Positions 30,348 through 42,139 of a stretch of DNA of 64,000 bases are shown in pieces (the stretch's first letter is position 1; each line of letters starts with the position of its first letter). The DNA lies in contig JAFEKR010000004.1 of assembly GCA_019022495.1 (NCBI GenBank), positions 2,108,001 through 2,172,000 on the forward strand. Reading direction: 5' to 3'. A model generated the notes under the pieces. That model saw only the letters and a program-made list of their open reading frames with translations. It had not been told where the DNA came from and did no database searches. The position numbers and the translations under genes are program-made. The stretch is from Epichloe hybrida. Taxonomy: Eukaryota > Ascomycota > Sordariomycetes > Hypocreales > Clavicipitaceae.

Positions 30348-32312
30348 CTACAGGTACTGGCTGTTGTGCCACCAAGCATGTGAGCCGTCCCTGGGGAGTT
30401 CGAGCGGCCGGGAGGTGGTGGACGGGGAAGGCGAAGAGGAAGACGTGCAAACCAATGGCGCTCGGTACTTGCTGGCGCACAGCCTTCTCCCTTCTTCAGG
30501 CCCGAAATCCAAGTCCCTCGGCGCTATCTGATGGTACGTGCCAACTGTGTCATGGGCACGAAGCAGGTTGCTGTTGTTGGTCGTGGGCGGTGGGAAATTG
30601 GAACCCGGCAGTTCAAAGTGTCGTGACCCCATCGTTGCCTCGTCCCCACAGCTGCCTGCTGGTCCCTCTTGGTAGAATTGACGCAAGGCTAGGTAATGCA
30701 TTGTTTCGATATGGGCTCCAGAGTAATCATAGCCGTATACGTCGGCGGCTGGTGGAAGAGGAGAGTATGCCCGTCTGAAGTCAAGCGAGGGCTGAGGCGT
30801 GGTGGTACCCAGCGGTGTTCCTTGGCCGTAGTTGCGCATCCGTCGCCTTGACGCTCTCGTCGCGCAGCCTCCTTTGCGGCCAGATAGTGCTCTCTTGGCA
30901 GAGTGCTCAGGGGCCCATGGGTTGGTGGCGGCAGCGGCGGCGGCTCTTCCAGACGCAGGACGCCTCGCATAGTTGCTCTTCCGATATCTCGTCGTGCTCT
31001 GAACACCATTGCAAATGGCCCAATCCTCCAGCACCCACTCGTTCACCCGTTTAGAGTCTTCGGAGCTGGATGCAGCCTTGGCAGCCTTGCAGGGGGGTTT
31101 CTCTTTTTTCCTGAAGGCCTGTTGTGTGCGGAGAACAGGACGAGGAGAGAAAAAAACAGTCAGATTCGTATAATGTGGTAGATGAGGGCTTGTTTTTTTT
31201 TTTTGGGGGGGACTGTGGCTCATACGTACCGCATTCATGCTCAGATTATGACGGATACTGTTTTGCCAGCCCCTAGTCTCTGTGACGGCCTTGTTCGTAT
31301 TGTCCCGGAACCATTGATAAATCTCCTGTAGCGTCATGGAATGATCGGATCGACTCATGATGGCTTTGTAGATTAGTTTTGCGTATGGCTCGTCGGCTTT
31401 TTCACAATCTGCAGGCTCGCTCGAGTCGGCATTGAACTCTGGGGGCGGAGACGCAGACGCAGACGCAGACGCAGATGCGGATGCGGATGCGGATGCGGAT
31501 GAGGATGTCGGCATGGACGACGGCACCGATCGAGCTTCGATGAGGTGCGTGGGAGCCACGTCTTTAGGAGTACTCGCCGATGGAGGAGAATCCACGACTG
31601 AATCCGACCAAGCTACTGGGCTTGCCTCGAGCGTGTTCAGCGGTGAGATGACATCTATCCCCCATATGCAATCAGTAGCAAATCCCTTCTCCCCGCCCAG
31701 TGAGAGGAAAAATCCGCTGGTGCTATCCCAGCCCAGCTCCCCCGGCGAAGTAGGAGTGCAGTTATCGAACAGAGGTTGGCAAAAAGGTGACTTCTCGGCG
31801 TTGTATCGTGCAGTAGCTGAACACACGGCTGGAGCAGCCGCATACCACCCACCACTGGGGGACGCTGGGGTGTAAGTGCACTCCGATTTCAGACCGCCCA
31901 AATGGTTTGAGGTTGAAGAGTCCTGAAGGCAGTAGTTCAAGTCAAGGTCGCCCGGAGCCAGGGGAGGTGACGGCCATACGTCCTGGCCAGCGTCGCTTGA
32001 ATGGCTGGAGGATGTCATCATGCTGCATGTATCATGGGATGATGATGCTGCTGATGATGCTGATGCTGCTGATGATGCTGATGATGAAGCCGGGACAGTA
32101 TTGTAACTGCAAGGTAGCGTGTTGTTGAGTGGACGGGGAGGAAGGCGAGACTCAGGTTCATATGGGAGTTCCTGAAAGGCAAAGATGGGCTTGTAGACAC
32201 CCCGTGTGCTAGCAAACTCCGACATTGTGCTTGACTGTTGCCGCTGTCCACCCGTTGGAGAAGAACTCGTGTAGCTCACGGGATGCACCCCGTCAGAGGT
32301 ATGTGGCCCCAT
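30348..32312 (-). CDS. Forkhead (winged-helix) transcription factor
   Basis: A nuclear DNA-binding protein. Exon 1 runs to 31230, exon 2 is 31118-30348; the intron 31229-31119 (GTACGT, CAG) splits the DNA-binding domain exactly after HNLSMNA and rejoins it to AFRKKEKP. The forkhead domain starts near residue 277 (DEPYAKLIYKAI, MTLQEIYQWFRDN, GWQNSIRHNLSMNAAF), including the recognition helix. Two starts are possible: 32312 (617 residues) or 32225 (588 residues, MSEFASTRGVYKP); I favour the second. The N-terminal half is Ser/Pro-rich with serine-alanine runs from GCAGAC and GATGCT repeats. Without the intron the frame stays open, so a naive model would insert about 37 residues in the domain. 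Which fungal forkhead clade it belongs to is not clear. Confidence 0.88.
   Translation of the reverse strand: MGPHTSDGVHPVSYTSSSPTGGQRQQSSTMSEFASTRGVYKPIFAFQELPYEPESRLPPRPLNNTLPCSYNTVPASSSASSAASASSAASSSHDTCSMMTSSSHSSDAGQDVWPSPPLAPGDLDLNYCLQDSSTSNHLGGLKSECTYTPASPSGGWYAAAPAVCSATARYNAEKSPFCQPLFDNCTPTSPGELGWDSTSGFFLSLGGEKGFATDCIWGIDVISPLNTLEASPVAWSDSVVDSPPSASTPKDVAPTHLIEARSVPSSMPTSSSASASASASASASASASPPPEFNADSSEPADCEKADEPYAKLIYKAIMSRSDHSMTLQEIYQWFRDNTNKAVTETRGWQNSIRHNLSMNAVRMSHSPPQKKKTSPHLPHYTNLTVFFSPRPVLRTQQAFRKKEKPPCKAAKAASSSEDSKRVNEWVLEDWAICNGVQSTTRYRKSNYARRPASGRAAAAAATNPWAPEHSAKRALSGRKGGCATRASRRRMRNYGQGTPLGTTTPQPSLDFRRAYSPLPPAADVYGYDYSGAHIETMHYLALRQFYQEGPAGSCGDEATMGSRHFELPGSNFPPPTTNNSNLLRAHDTVGTYHQIAPRDLDFGPEEGRRLCASKYRAPLVCTSSSSPSPSTTSRPLELPRDGSHAWWHNSQYL
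31449..31506 (-). repeat. GCAGAC/GCGGAT hexamer run coding for Ser-Ala
   Basis: About nine hexamers (GCAGAC, then GCAGAT and GCGGAT) encode alternating Ser-Ala before the forkhead domain. The drift of the unit along the array suggests expansion followed by substitution. Confidence 0.8.
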
Positions 32313-34313
32313 TTTCTTCTCAGGCAGGAAATACTGGTGCGCGGGCGGCTGTGTTTCCGTCCTTGTTCAGAGAGGGGACATAGGCTCAGGTTCCGCTTGT
32401 GTATCCGATCAGTAGTCCAGACGATACAAGATGACTGTTATTTGTGCCCTCGTGGGGGGCAAATCGGATTGCTGAGAAAAGGTTCAAGACCGTCACCATT
32501 TGTGATTTGTGGTAGTGAGACGCCGCACGAGTTGATCGAGGTGTAAGCAAAGATTTGGAAGCGGACAAATGTGATGAGAGTTGAAGGGCCCTTGAGGGTG
32601 CAGGACAAATGAACGTCTTGTCGAAATTCGGGACGTTGGATTCTCCTTGCCCAGATGATGAAGTACAGGAGTCTATTTCCTCAAACGAGAGGACAGTAAG
32701 TGGCATTATATCAAGCCAGTTGAAGGCCTATACCAAGCCAGCATTCAACACATGCCGTCAAGCCCGGTCTGGTTAATGACACCCCTTTTTTGGGCGTGGC
32801 CTAAGCAGTCCAATTGCCAAAGCCTGTGAGTTACAAGGCACAGATTACTTGTGAACGGAGACGTGAAACAGATCAAGAGACCAGCCTATGCCACAATGTA
32901 TTGTAACATCTGCACGTGGACCTCTGCTTGTGCTCGCGTCCCGATACAAATTAATGGGCAGGCTTTGATGACCGCTCATTGACCATAGCAGAGACACCGC
33001 AGACCGGCCGGAGAGCCCTTTCTCTAACTATTCAATCGAGGTGGAAAAACCAGGACCTGCCGTTGACTGGCAGGGGGCGTGCGAATCGTAGGACAAAACG
33101 GGAGGACAGGGATTGAGTGATGTGTTACGATACCCCCCCCCCCCTAATGGCCTGGAATGCTATGTTCCACGAGGCCGACCAGACAGACATTTTCATGGCG
33201 GTACGGAGTGCTCCTCTGCTGAAGCGTACATGGGCATAAAAAAAACCAGAAACATTGACGGAGGAGAGGAGGAGGGTGGAGGAGGGGGGGGGGTGTCGAA
33301 TGCCTGATCTCCTGCCGATGGGTACCGAGATTGAAACATCTCATCGTCTTCATCTTCGTTGAGGACCCGGGAAGCTGAACTGCACCAGCGTTTTTTCGGA
33401 AGCCAATAGCGTGGAGATCCAATAATCTGAGAATCGCGATGCAATGCAAATGAGGTAAGCTTCTGGAAGGTGGCGGGCGGTCCTATCCATGAAGGCTGCA
33501 AAAAGCTCAAACCTGCGGAGTGAAGTGAGCATTGTTAGCCTGTATTTGTGACACACGAACTACCGAAAGAAAAGGCTTCGGAAATGTATACTGTATACCA
33601 GCCTTGCCGCCGACGAAAGTGTCATATCACCTTCGGGTAAGACCGTCTGTTTGTCTGAAGAAAACTGGATCAATATGCATAGAGTCGCGCTCCAGACGAA
33701 TGACGGCAACGCCTTCGTGCCACTCTCCACAGGTCAAAATAGTAGCCCATCTCCCTACGCTAGTTTATCGGCATCTCAGTCGAGGAAAACATGGATGCAA
33801 TTCTGACTGAAAAAATTGCAAGGGTTCATGGACGGCTTGCTTGGGGAGAGGGTTTTTCAGCTCCCTGCCAGTCAGATGATGACCCATGCAAATCGATATT
33901 GTTCAAAAACACTTCTGACGGATGAAGAGTGACAAGTATGTGAGAAAAGAAGACTTTGTGTACATGAGGCACACTGCCGTTGCTAGGATATGGAAAAAAA
34001 AAAAAGAAAGCGTCGCATGGAGTAAGTAGCCGACGAGTCGTCTCGAACAGCTTTCGGTAACGTAATTTCTGGTCAACGCGACTTGCGGGCGTGAGGTGTA
34101 TCGTTCTATGCGATGTCTCCTCGGCGAGATGCCATCAAGGTTTTCTATAGCCTCCAATCCTACGCGGCTTTGGTCTCTTTCCTCCCTTCCCCGGTCACTC
34201 CAGTCGCCAACCGACACATATTGGTCAAGGAGCACGGATACAATTTCGGGCCCACGGCTTGGTGGAGGAGACTAGATTTCAGGCAAACAAGCCTTCTCGT
34301 ACTTGAATTGAAC
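32313..34313. other. 2 kb upstream region of the forkhead gene
   Basis: No gene is seen between the forkhead start and the cactin stop (both minus strand). It includes a G-rich run (about 33258-33295), a C run near 33133 and A runs. It may carry regulatory DNA for the forkhead gene. Confidence 0.55.
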
Positions 34314-35857
34314 CTATTTGCGATAGAAGATCTGCAGAGAATACATGTCAATGTTCTTGTCTCTTCCGAGTTTGGATCACCGGCTCGCGAGGACATACCT
34401 TTTTGAATTGGAAGTGCAGTTGCAGAATACCCTGCCACAAGAGACAAGATACAAGTTAGTCGAGGGATTGACCTAGGAAGAAGATGGGATTGCTGTTTGC
34501 TATTGACGCCATGACATACCTTCTCGAAGGAGCTCCGAAATCCGCGCTCTCGTTTAGCACTGTAATCCCATTCTCGATCGACAATGCGAAAGGCAATGTC
34601 TTTGTATGGTGGCCCTGCAATGAATCGAATGAGGCATGTGTCTTCTTCGCCAGCTGCTGCAAAGGATTCTCCTCGCCTCCGTCCATGCTCACGAATAATT
34701 TTAAAAGTAGGCGCCTTGGTTTTGTCAATAAGATCGGGATAGAATATGTTGAATCTGTATCCTTGAACCACCTTGGGGGGCGGATTGTCATGATCGTAGT
34801 GAGTCTGGTTGTATTTGTTCCATTCATAACCCATCTGCACCCTGTTGAAGTATCGAGGTTTTCGTGCTATGTACTTGTCCGCCCACTGAGGCTTCGAGCT
34901 TGAAGGTACTTCCTCTTCTGCAGTGAAGATTTCCTCGTTTTCGGAGATGCCTCTTGCAGCTTCACGATCGTACAGGGCATTTGTGACATTGGAGGCGTCT
35001 TCGCTACTATTGGTCAAGTTCGGCACAGCCGAAGCTGCTCCTGCTTCGGCGAATCTAACCGTCGCTGTGGAGGCCTGATCGGTTGTTGTTGCAGTCGATT
35101 TGCGGGCTTTCAGCATCTCTTCGCGCTTTTCCAGGATTTCGTCGTATATTCGTGCAAGTATCGCCTTGGATTTCCAAACCAAAAGATGCCGTAACAGTTG
35201 CTCCCAGTAGTCTGTATCGATATCTTCGTCTGACCGCAGCTTGGCTTTAATCTGTCTCTCTAACGCTTCTAATTGGTCGTACGTCTTGGGGCTCAAGATT
35301 TTATCAATATCGTCCACAACGCTATTTACTACACGGCCATCCCGCATATCGGCTTCGATTTTAGATTGCAAGTCGACACAAAGCGTCCGCAGAGCCTCCC
35401 AGTATCGTCGATTTCGTTTCTCTGTCTCGAGGACATGGTATGATGTTATGTCTGATTCCAGTTCCTTCAGCTGTGCCAATGTTAGATCATTGACAATTTT
35501 CGTGGGTGCATCGACCACGATATCAATATCAGCGTCGTCGTCGTCGAAAACGTCTCTCTCTGGATCGATGTAGCGCAAGTTGAATGCCAGGCGATCAATA
35601 GGTTTGGCTCGTCCCTCCCTCACCCGAATATTTGCCTTCATTTTAGACTGCTTCAGGACGAATTTGTCTTCATCCGCCACGAATTTCCGCGATTGCTCCT
35701 CTTCCGTTAGATATGTAGTTACATTCTGCGCGGCTTTCGAGCGCCCTGGCCGTGATGGTTTCGATATCCTTTTATTGGAGTCAATCCTAGCCACGGTAGG
35801 GTCTCGTCTGCGCGGAGACCTTTGACCGTGGATCATCGCTTGGCGTTCAGGGTTCAT
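34314..35857 (-). CDS. Cactin, splicing-associated protein
   Basis: Cactin joins late spliceosomal complexes and is conserved from fission yeast to man. Hallmarks: FVLKQSKMKANIRVREGRAK followed by PIDRLAFNLRYID; the mid region (LKELESDITSYHVLE); and the C-terminal block PRYFNRVQMGYEWNKYNQTHYD, VVQGYRFNIFYPDLID, FIAGPPYKDIAFRIVDREWD. Three exons: 35857-34520, 34431-34399 (GILQLHFQFKK) and 34331-34314 (IFYRK, stop); introns 34519-34432 and 34398-34332 have GTATGT donors. The last exon has only 18 bases, yet the joined end GILQLHFQFKKIFYRK matches the family terminus. I take the ATG at 35857 (MNPERQAMIHGQ), giving 462 residues; the upstream open frame to 36109 lacks family similarity. Confidence 0.92.
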
Positions 35858-36269
35858 TTTTATCAAAGGTGTGTCGAGTGTGTCCTCTCGGTTTCTAGAG
35901 CAGGATGGACTGACTGTACGACTCGTGGTTGATGCATGGAAGGGAAACAAGAGTGCATAGAGTCGACGTTGTTGAGGGCGAAGATAAAGTGGGCCCGACG
36001 AACGTCCCACTTTGTGATTACCATATGAGGGAAGGAGTTTCCAAACCCAACCATTGAAGAGAATAAAGGGCGACAACGCATGAGTAAAATTATCAATTTT
36101 TTCTTTCAATCGATTTGTCTAGTAAAATTGCAGAGTGGCATTCGTTCGTGTGCACACTTGTGGCTCAAATCAGACGCCAAAAGGGTATCGTAAAAATCGT
36201 GGAGACGGTTAAAATTGCCTGCCCATTTATATCCAAAGCACCGCAGTTCCATTTCAATATTGATACTAA
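35858..36269. other. Intergenic, cactin promoter side
   Basis: About 410 bases between the cactin start and the Zn2Cys6 gene stop. No feature is seen other than A/T-rich patches. Confidence 0.6.
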
Positions 36270-39237
36270 TTAAGAGTACCACCCCTGTTGAGTTTGCGTA
36301 TTACCCATCTGCAATCCTTTCAAGTTTTGGCTCCAGTCTTGCCAATTAAAATTCTCTCCCAGCATATCTGCGTCTTCACTAGGTTCAAAATTCTTGGACG
36401 TGAACGGATCAGACCATAGGTATGGAGGCAAGTTGTCATTCGTGGACTTCTGTGCCTGCGATAAATCCAGGGCTTGTCCTCTCAGGGTATCCTGGTTGCC
36501 AAGTAGATTCTGCGGAACCATTTGAGGAGCAGGAGCTGGCGAAGTCGCAGTGACGCTTCCATCGTTCAAATCATTGAAATGCCATAAGTCGGCCATGATG
36601 GGGTTTGGTTGGGTCATGATTCCATCCATGTATTCCATCACAGCGGAAGACAGATTGACTTGGGTTGGAATTCTGCCACTTGAAGACTGTAAGCCGTCGC
36701 CTCCAGTTTGGCTTGTTGAGGACTTGTCCAGGGATGTTGTCGAGTGACGAGCACTAAAGGGTGACGAAGTGGCCTCTCGAGGACGGACAAGAGACCACCA
36801 TTTCTGCCTCATCAATTCCATCCTATTCTCAGCGCCAGGGACGGGCCCAAAGTGTGCCTGTGCAGAGTTCATGCGCTCTGCAAAATCAAGACGTCGGGCT
36901 TCGTCTTGATTGGATCGCAATCTTGCTAATTCCAATTCGCGGTGTTTGCGTGCTTTCGTAAAAAGCTTCCGCAGAGGTAAGACGACAACAGCATGAACAG
37001 CCTTTTCGGCAAGTTCAAGAGGGTCAATATCATAACCGGTGACAGCATCCCAGCCACGTTCGACCAGGGCGGTCCATGGTCGTCTGCCGCTCTCGATTAG
37101 TATAAAGGCAATCGCGTGCCAATTTGTGTAAGTCTTGAACAGCCAACGGTACTGTTTAACCCGAGGGTCGGTGTGGATTTTATGGTTGTACTCGATCATC
37201 TCAATGGCAGAAACATAGATGCGCTGCCGAATCTCGTCTGAGAGTTCAAAATCGGAACCCGGGAACAGCGCCGATTGGTAGATAACCAGATACATCTTGC
37301 CAACAAAAATTCGGGCATTCATGGCTGCCATCCAATACAATGGATCCGCCTCATGGAGAACGTGTTGGAGGTACTTATGCTCCACGCGTTGATGGTACAC
37401 GTCGATGAGCATACGCTCCCTTTCAGCCATGCTGGAGCGATCGGCGGAGGGACATGGAGAAGACATCGCAGATGCAGTCGTGAAAAGCCTCCTGACGAGC
37501 ACGCAAAGTTCGTACCTTAAAAGAGCCACCGCGCAGTCAGATTTTCCTTCACGGGGTACGGGAGCCTCTGTACTATCCGGTCCGATGTCAGAATCGTTGA
37601 TATTGCTCGGCATCAGCGTATCATAGGAATTATCGCCAATGGCCATTTCGGTGCCCAACTCATCGACAGAGCGCAGATCTAGATAAACAATGGCGCACCA
37701 AAGTCGTCGTCGCATTTCTGTTTCAAAGGGCGACAGCTTTAGGTGACTACCGTCTCGATGGAGCCCCATGCCCTGAGCGATGCGAATGACCAAAGATGTT
37801 AAAGTCCAGCAGAATCTACTGTCGTCGTGACGTTTCACCACGACGAGAAATATGGTGAGTGCCTGCAGCACTACGAGATCTGAAGAGTCAAGGAAGTTCG
37901 CTTTTGCTAGAGCCTGCTCCACTGCGAAGCGGTACTGTGCCACCAGGTCGTCCATGTTTGCATTAAAATTGGTTTTTACCTAGACGAACGTTGTGATTAG
38001 TTTGTCTCTCTTCCCGTGCTCTGTGCAAAAGCCGCCGCCGCGGGGTTTGGATGGCAAACAGAAGGGTCTGGATGCTCACCTCGTCAGGTTCCAGAGACGT
38101 GATTGCAGCGAAGTAAATGGAAAATACCAGTGCCTTCTTTGCGGGGCTGAGCTCATCACAGTTCCTCCTCGCAGCACGCAGAATCAGGTCGACGGATGGT
38201 ACGTGTATGAACTTCATGAGAGGCTCGACATTTTCCTGGTAAGCTGACCACAGGAAGGTGGATTGGGAAGGAAGCGGGTGCAACTTTTGAAGGTCCACAT
38301 CAGCAGACCGATATCCCAAAACGAAAGCATGGTGATCACTGATGCTGCTCAGTGCGGTAGCTGTTGAGTCCGTTGGTGTTCCGTCAAAGTCGAATTCATC
38401 ATTCTCGTCAGTCAGTCGATGAGTTTCTTCCCGGATCGCATCAAGCTATTGGTACAATTGTTAGTGCCGTTCGGTGCGTTTTACGGTGCGTTTTACGGTG
38501 CGTTTCGCTCATTACAATCTCTTGCAGCTCTTGTTACGTACCTCGTCGTTGAGCTTGGTCCAAAATTCACTGCTTACATAGTGAGATGTGCCTCGTCCTT
38601 CGTCGGAAACCATGCGGCCAAAGGTAGGCTGCTTCTTATTTGCCCTCGCGCTGTCGCTGCTACCGCCTGCAGATGACTCTGTTCTCTTGGGACTGAAATC
38701 TTGTCCTATAAGCTCATCCAAATTGCCAGACATGCGTCGCTGAGGCAGACTCTCATTTCCAGGGGTAAGATCTGGCGACCCAGCTGATGAAGGCAACCTC
38801 GCGCCAGTGGCAGTAGGCTCATCAATTTGACCGCTGAGCTCTTCCACAATACCCTCGAGCTTCCTGAGTCGTTTAAAGAGCTCCACCTCTCTGTGAGTCG
38901 ACATCTTTGGCGGCGCGTTGGGATCCCTGGGTCGAGATTGGCGGGGTGCACGACCCGGCGCGGGGAAGACACATGAAATCTGTGTACGGCGACAATTCGA
39001 ACATGGCATTTGCTTGTCACAACGAACCTTGCGACGGCGGCAGGTAACGCAGGATCGCGGGTTCGAGGCCGGTGTTCCAGAGCCGCCCGGGGCCAAGATT
39101 GGGCTGGTGTAGGCATCAGGGCCAGTGGTGGGAAATACCGTGATATTGCCAGATGAGCGATGGGATGAGGCAGTGGCCGTGGCCGTGCCATCATTGTGCA
39201 GCGCAGGCGAAGACGGTGATGATGAAGGTGACGGCAT
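36270..39237 (-). CDS. Zn2Cys6 transcription factor with fungal-specific regulatory domain
   Basis: A 923-residue regulator. Exons: 39237-38542, 38445-38080 and 37979-36270; introns 38541-38446 (GTACGT) and 38079-37980 (GTGAGC) both phase 0. The zinc cluster is C63-x2-C66-x6-C73-x5-C79-x2-C82-x6-C89 (CVTCRRRKVRC and following), then a basic linker and a heptad-like stretch ELFKRLRKLEGIVEELSGQI for dimerisation. The fungal-specific middle homology region runs from exon 2 into exon 3 (LGYRSADVDLQKLHPLP, RIAQGMGLHRDGSHLKLSPFETEMRRRLWCAIVYLD). The target genes cannot be told from the sequence; neighbours (cactin, tRNA, L23) are housekeeping and give no hint. The C terminus is glutamine/asparagine-rich and may activate transcription. 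Confidence 0.92.
38446..38541 (-). repeat. Intron 1 of the Zn2Cys6 gene with 12-base tandem repeat
   Basis: Inside this 96-base intron the unit GGTGCGTTTTAC occurs three times in a row (about 38472-38507, the last copy ending GGTGCGTTTCG). The donor (GTACGT) and acceptor (AATAG) lie outside the array. Confidence 0.8.
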
Positions 39238-40020
39238 GCTGGCGTTGTCGACACCGCTGTGTTGAGGGCCAACGTTGTTGAACTTTTATGGGTGTTTTAT
39301 CATGATGGTGACGATAAAAGGCCTCGCGAAATCACTCGACCCCACAACACCCTTGATCGCCTCAAGTGACATCGAGGGCATGGGAAAACCCACTAAATGC
39401 TAGGTATCTTCCTGGATTATAGGTACCCATAGCTCTACAGATTGCACAGGCATGGAAATGTAGCTTCAGTTAATTCAGACGCCGCATTTCTGACCTGATT
39501 CCGTCAACCAACAAAGCACGGCTATTATAGGGGCCACGTGATAAGAGGCCACGCTGCCTGCGGCCCGAGCAAGCGGGCCCGCAATTGAAGGCGGTTGATA
39601 TCATGCTGCTATTCGCACGGCTGCCCCACTATCAACATACATGTACACTGACCTTGCTGTATCATCGAGTGTACGGATTATGTACTCCTCCGCATTTAAC
39701 ACAATCACTCTGCAGAAGCCTTTTGCGGCACGTTCGCATGGGAAAGTTTGTCAATAAATTCGATCACAGATCACAAATCTCGAGCCTTGTTTGGTTCATA
39801 CCATTTAGCAGACGGATTTTTAATGTCCATGTTATGTCACGCGAAACAACGAAATTTATCTGTGAGCTAGAAACGTACATACATACATACATCCACCACT
39901 GAATAACTTTGTTTGAAATGACTAAAGATATTCTGTTCGCCTAAAAAGTTTAGCGGATGGAGTCGCTCGCCTAAACGGCCAAAAAAAGAAAGCCAATCGA
40001 GGAAAGGAACTATAGGAAAA
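39238..40020. other. Promoter side of the Zn2Cys6 gene and tRNA 3' flank
   Basis: About 780 bases without a gene. Two GGCCACGTGATA-like and CACGT elements occur near 39530-39545, and CATACATACATAC near 39877-39891. Confidence 0.55.
39981..39987 (-). terminator. RNA polymerase III terminator of tRNA-Lys
   Basis: Seven consecutive T on the minus strand, about 34 bases downstream of the tRNA 3' end. Shorter T runs lie between. This is a sufficient polymerase III stop. Confidence 0.65.
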
Positions 40021-40104
40021 GCCCAATGCGGGGGTCGAACCCGCAACCTTGAGATTTCGTAAACTCATAAGAGTCTCACGCTCTACCGATTGAGCTAACC
40101 GGGC
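40021..40104 (-). tRNA. tRNA-Lys(CUU) with 12-base intron
   Basis: The minus strand folds as a complete tRNA. The acceptor stem pairs GCCCGGU with AUUGGGC (two G-U pairs), the D arm is GCUC/GAGC, the anticodon stem UGAGA/UCUCA, and the T arm GCGGG-TTCGACC-CCCGC. The loop reads CU-CUU-A, then a 12-base insertion (TGAGTTTACGAA), then A, so the intron sits at the canonical position one base 3' of the anticodon (37/38). Box A (TAGCTCAATCGG) and box B (GGTTCGACCCC) are present. The anticodon CUU reads AAG, the main lysine codon in this window. Confidence 0.95.
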
Positions 40105-41026
40105 CAACGCACAGTTGGATGTTTGGTCCGTCGCTCTCTATTGTGCATGATATACTACACCTGAATCAATCAGTTATTGATAGCAATTTCCTGCTGTTGT
40201 CATTCATCACGGAGTAAATCTAGTCAAAGTTTCCATTCCTACTCCCACTGAAATCACGCAGACACTCTACTTGCCCTTATCATCAAATTTAAAACCTAGA
40301 GATTGGTTCCTACATGTGTCTAACATATGTCGTTGCTGCCGCGACTTGGACGCTCCCTGTAATCACGCAAATCTGCAAATACCAAAAAGGCGGGCACATG
40401 GCAAGGCCATCGAAGGACATATCGGTGTCCAGTTGATTGTTGGCTCCGCAGTACGGCTAAATTGACTTCTTGTTCTGACGGACTGCCGTTTTGTGACTCT
40501 AAATTCGTCTTGGAATAGGAATTCAGGAAAATGGGCGATAGCCTCAAAGAGAAGATCGTATCGCTACGTAGCTTTCCATTTGCACATAGGAGTCTTACTA
40601 TAATTGAATGATAAGATCATACTCTAAAGGACTAAAAGACCTGGAGGCGGAGCTCCTCATAAGATTTTGGGTCAGCCCGAGGGGTCTGAACGTCTGAAAG
40701 TCTGAATTGTCCATTTTTGCAGGACCACGTGGACTGCCACTCATCCAGCAAGTGCCATCAAAAGCAGCAGTTGCAACACCTGCCTGATGTGGGGTGGGTT
40801 CGCGGGTTTTCAGATTTTGAACCTGCCCCGCTTGATAACATGCTTTCAGCTGAGGGCCGCCGATAAGTCGCTATCATCACGTGAGAATGGACTCGCTTGC
40901 CGTAGGGTTTTCTCACCCCACAGAATTGGACCAGGTTTTCTTCGCCTGGAAAGACTAATCTTCACGACGGCAACCGAGACTCAGGCAGATTTTCTAACGA
41001 ATTAACGCCACACCCAAACCGACACA
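40105..41026. other. Intergenic, RPL23 promoter
   Basis: About 920 bases between the tRNA 5' end and the L23 ATG. Just before the ATG is CACACCCAAACCGACACA, matching the leader of the S21 gene (CCCTCACCGACACA). No gene is seen. Confidence 0.6.
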
Positions 41027-42139
41027 ATGGCCAAGATCTCGTAAGTAATGCTTCATCCATCTACTCTCGAGCGTCTCGAAAGAAATAGCGATGTGCAAGA
41101 CGAGGACTTTTTTCTATCCCGGACGCCTACCAACCATGACAATCTGCGACGACTTTGCGGCGTATCTCGAGACGATAGGTGATGGGAGTGCGAGCCATAA
41201 GATGGACTTGCGGTTGACAACTGGACGAATCTTCTCTTCACCATAGTTCAAGATTTTTTCTCGGCGAATTCCGCAACCTCCCGACGTTGACTATTTTTTT
41301 TCGAGATACCGGAGAGACAATGGCATACAAACCCTCAAATTTGGACGTCCAACTGACTGGATTTCCGTGTGTAGGCGTGGTGCCCCTGGTGGCAAGCTTA
41401 AGATGACCCTGGGTCTCCCTGTGTACGTTCTACCTCGGCCTTTGCCGCATGGACTAGATCTGGAACGAATCACAACTGTTATGGTCGTTGGAGCTAACAA
41501 GTCACGGATAGTGGTGCCGTCATGAACTGCGCCGACAACTCAGGGGCCCGAAACCTTTACATCATCTCCGTAAAGGGTATCGGTGCTCGCCTGAACCGTC
41601 TGCCCGCTGGCGGTGTCGGTGACATGGTCATGGCCACCGTCAAGAAGGGGAAGCCCGAACTACGAAAGAAGGTCCACTGCGCCGTCATCGTCAGACAATC
41701 CAAGCCCTGGAAGCGATTCGACGGTGTATTCCTGTACTTCGAGGACAATGCTGGTGTTGTACGTGAACATTCTTGAATCCGTGAGGAGCGCGCGAGGGGC
41801 GGGGGGGGGGGAGGGTTGCGAGCCAGTCTCTCTGAATGCTCGAAACGTTGCGGAAAAACGATTTGCTCCAGCCACGATGCCTCTCCCCAACCCCGCACCT
41901 GCGACTTCTCCTCCACTCAACAAATCAATGAGACAAAAGCTGACAAATGACAGATCGTCAACCCCAAGGGTGAGATGAAGGGCTCTGCCATCACCGGCCC
42001 CGTCGGCAAGGAAGCTGCTGAACTCTGGCCCGTAAGTTTCGAGCCCAACATCACCACGAAGAACCTCGCATGTCTCCCCATGACACAATGACTAACATCC
42101 GTGCAGCGTATCGCCTCAAACTCCGGCGTCGTCATGTAA
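41027..42139 (+). CDS. RPL23: 60S ribosomal protein L23
   Basis: The 139-residue uL14 protein of the large subunit, near the factor-binding site. Five exons: 41027-41040 (MAKIS), 41375-41422, 41512-41758, 41954-42031 and 42107-42139 (ending ASNSGVVM). Introns: 41041-41374 (334 bases, GTAAGT), 41423-41511, 41759-41953 and 42032-42106, all with good donors and AG acceptors. The product reads [42 protein letters not shown], then [22 protein letters not shown], as expected. One small difference is [10 protein letters not shown] where Pro is usual instead of Cys. The first intron is long for this window, as often in ribosomal protein genes; I found no convincing snoRNA in it. Confidence 0.97.
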
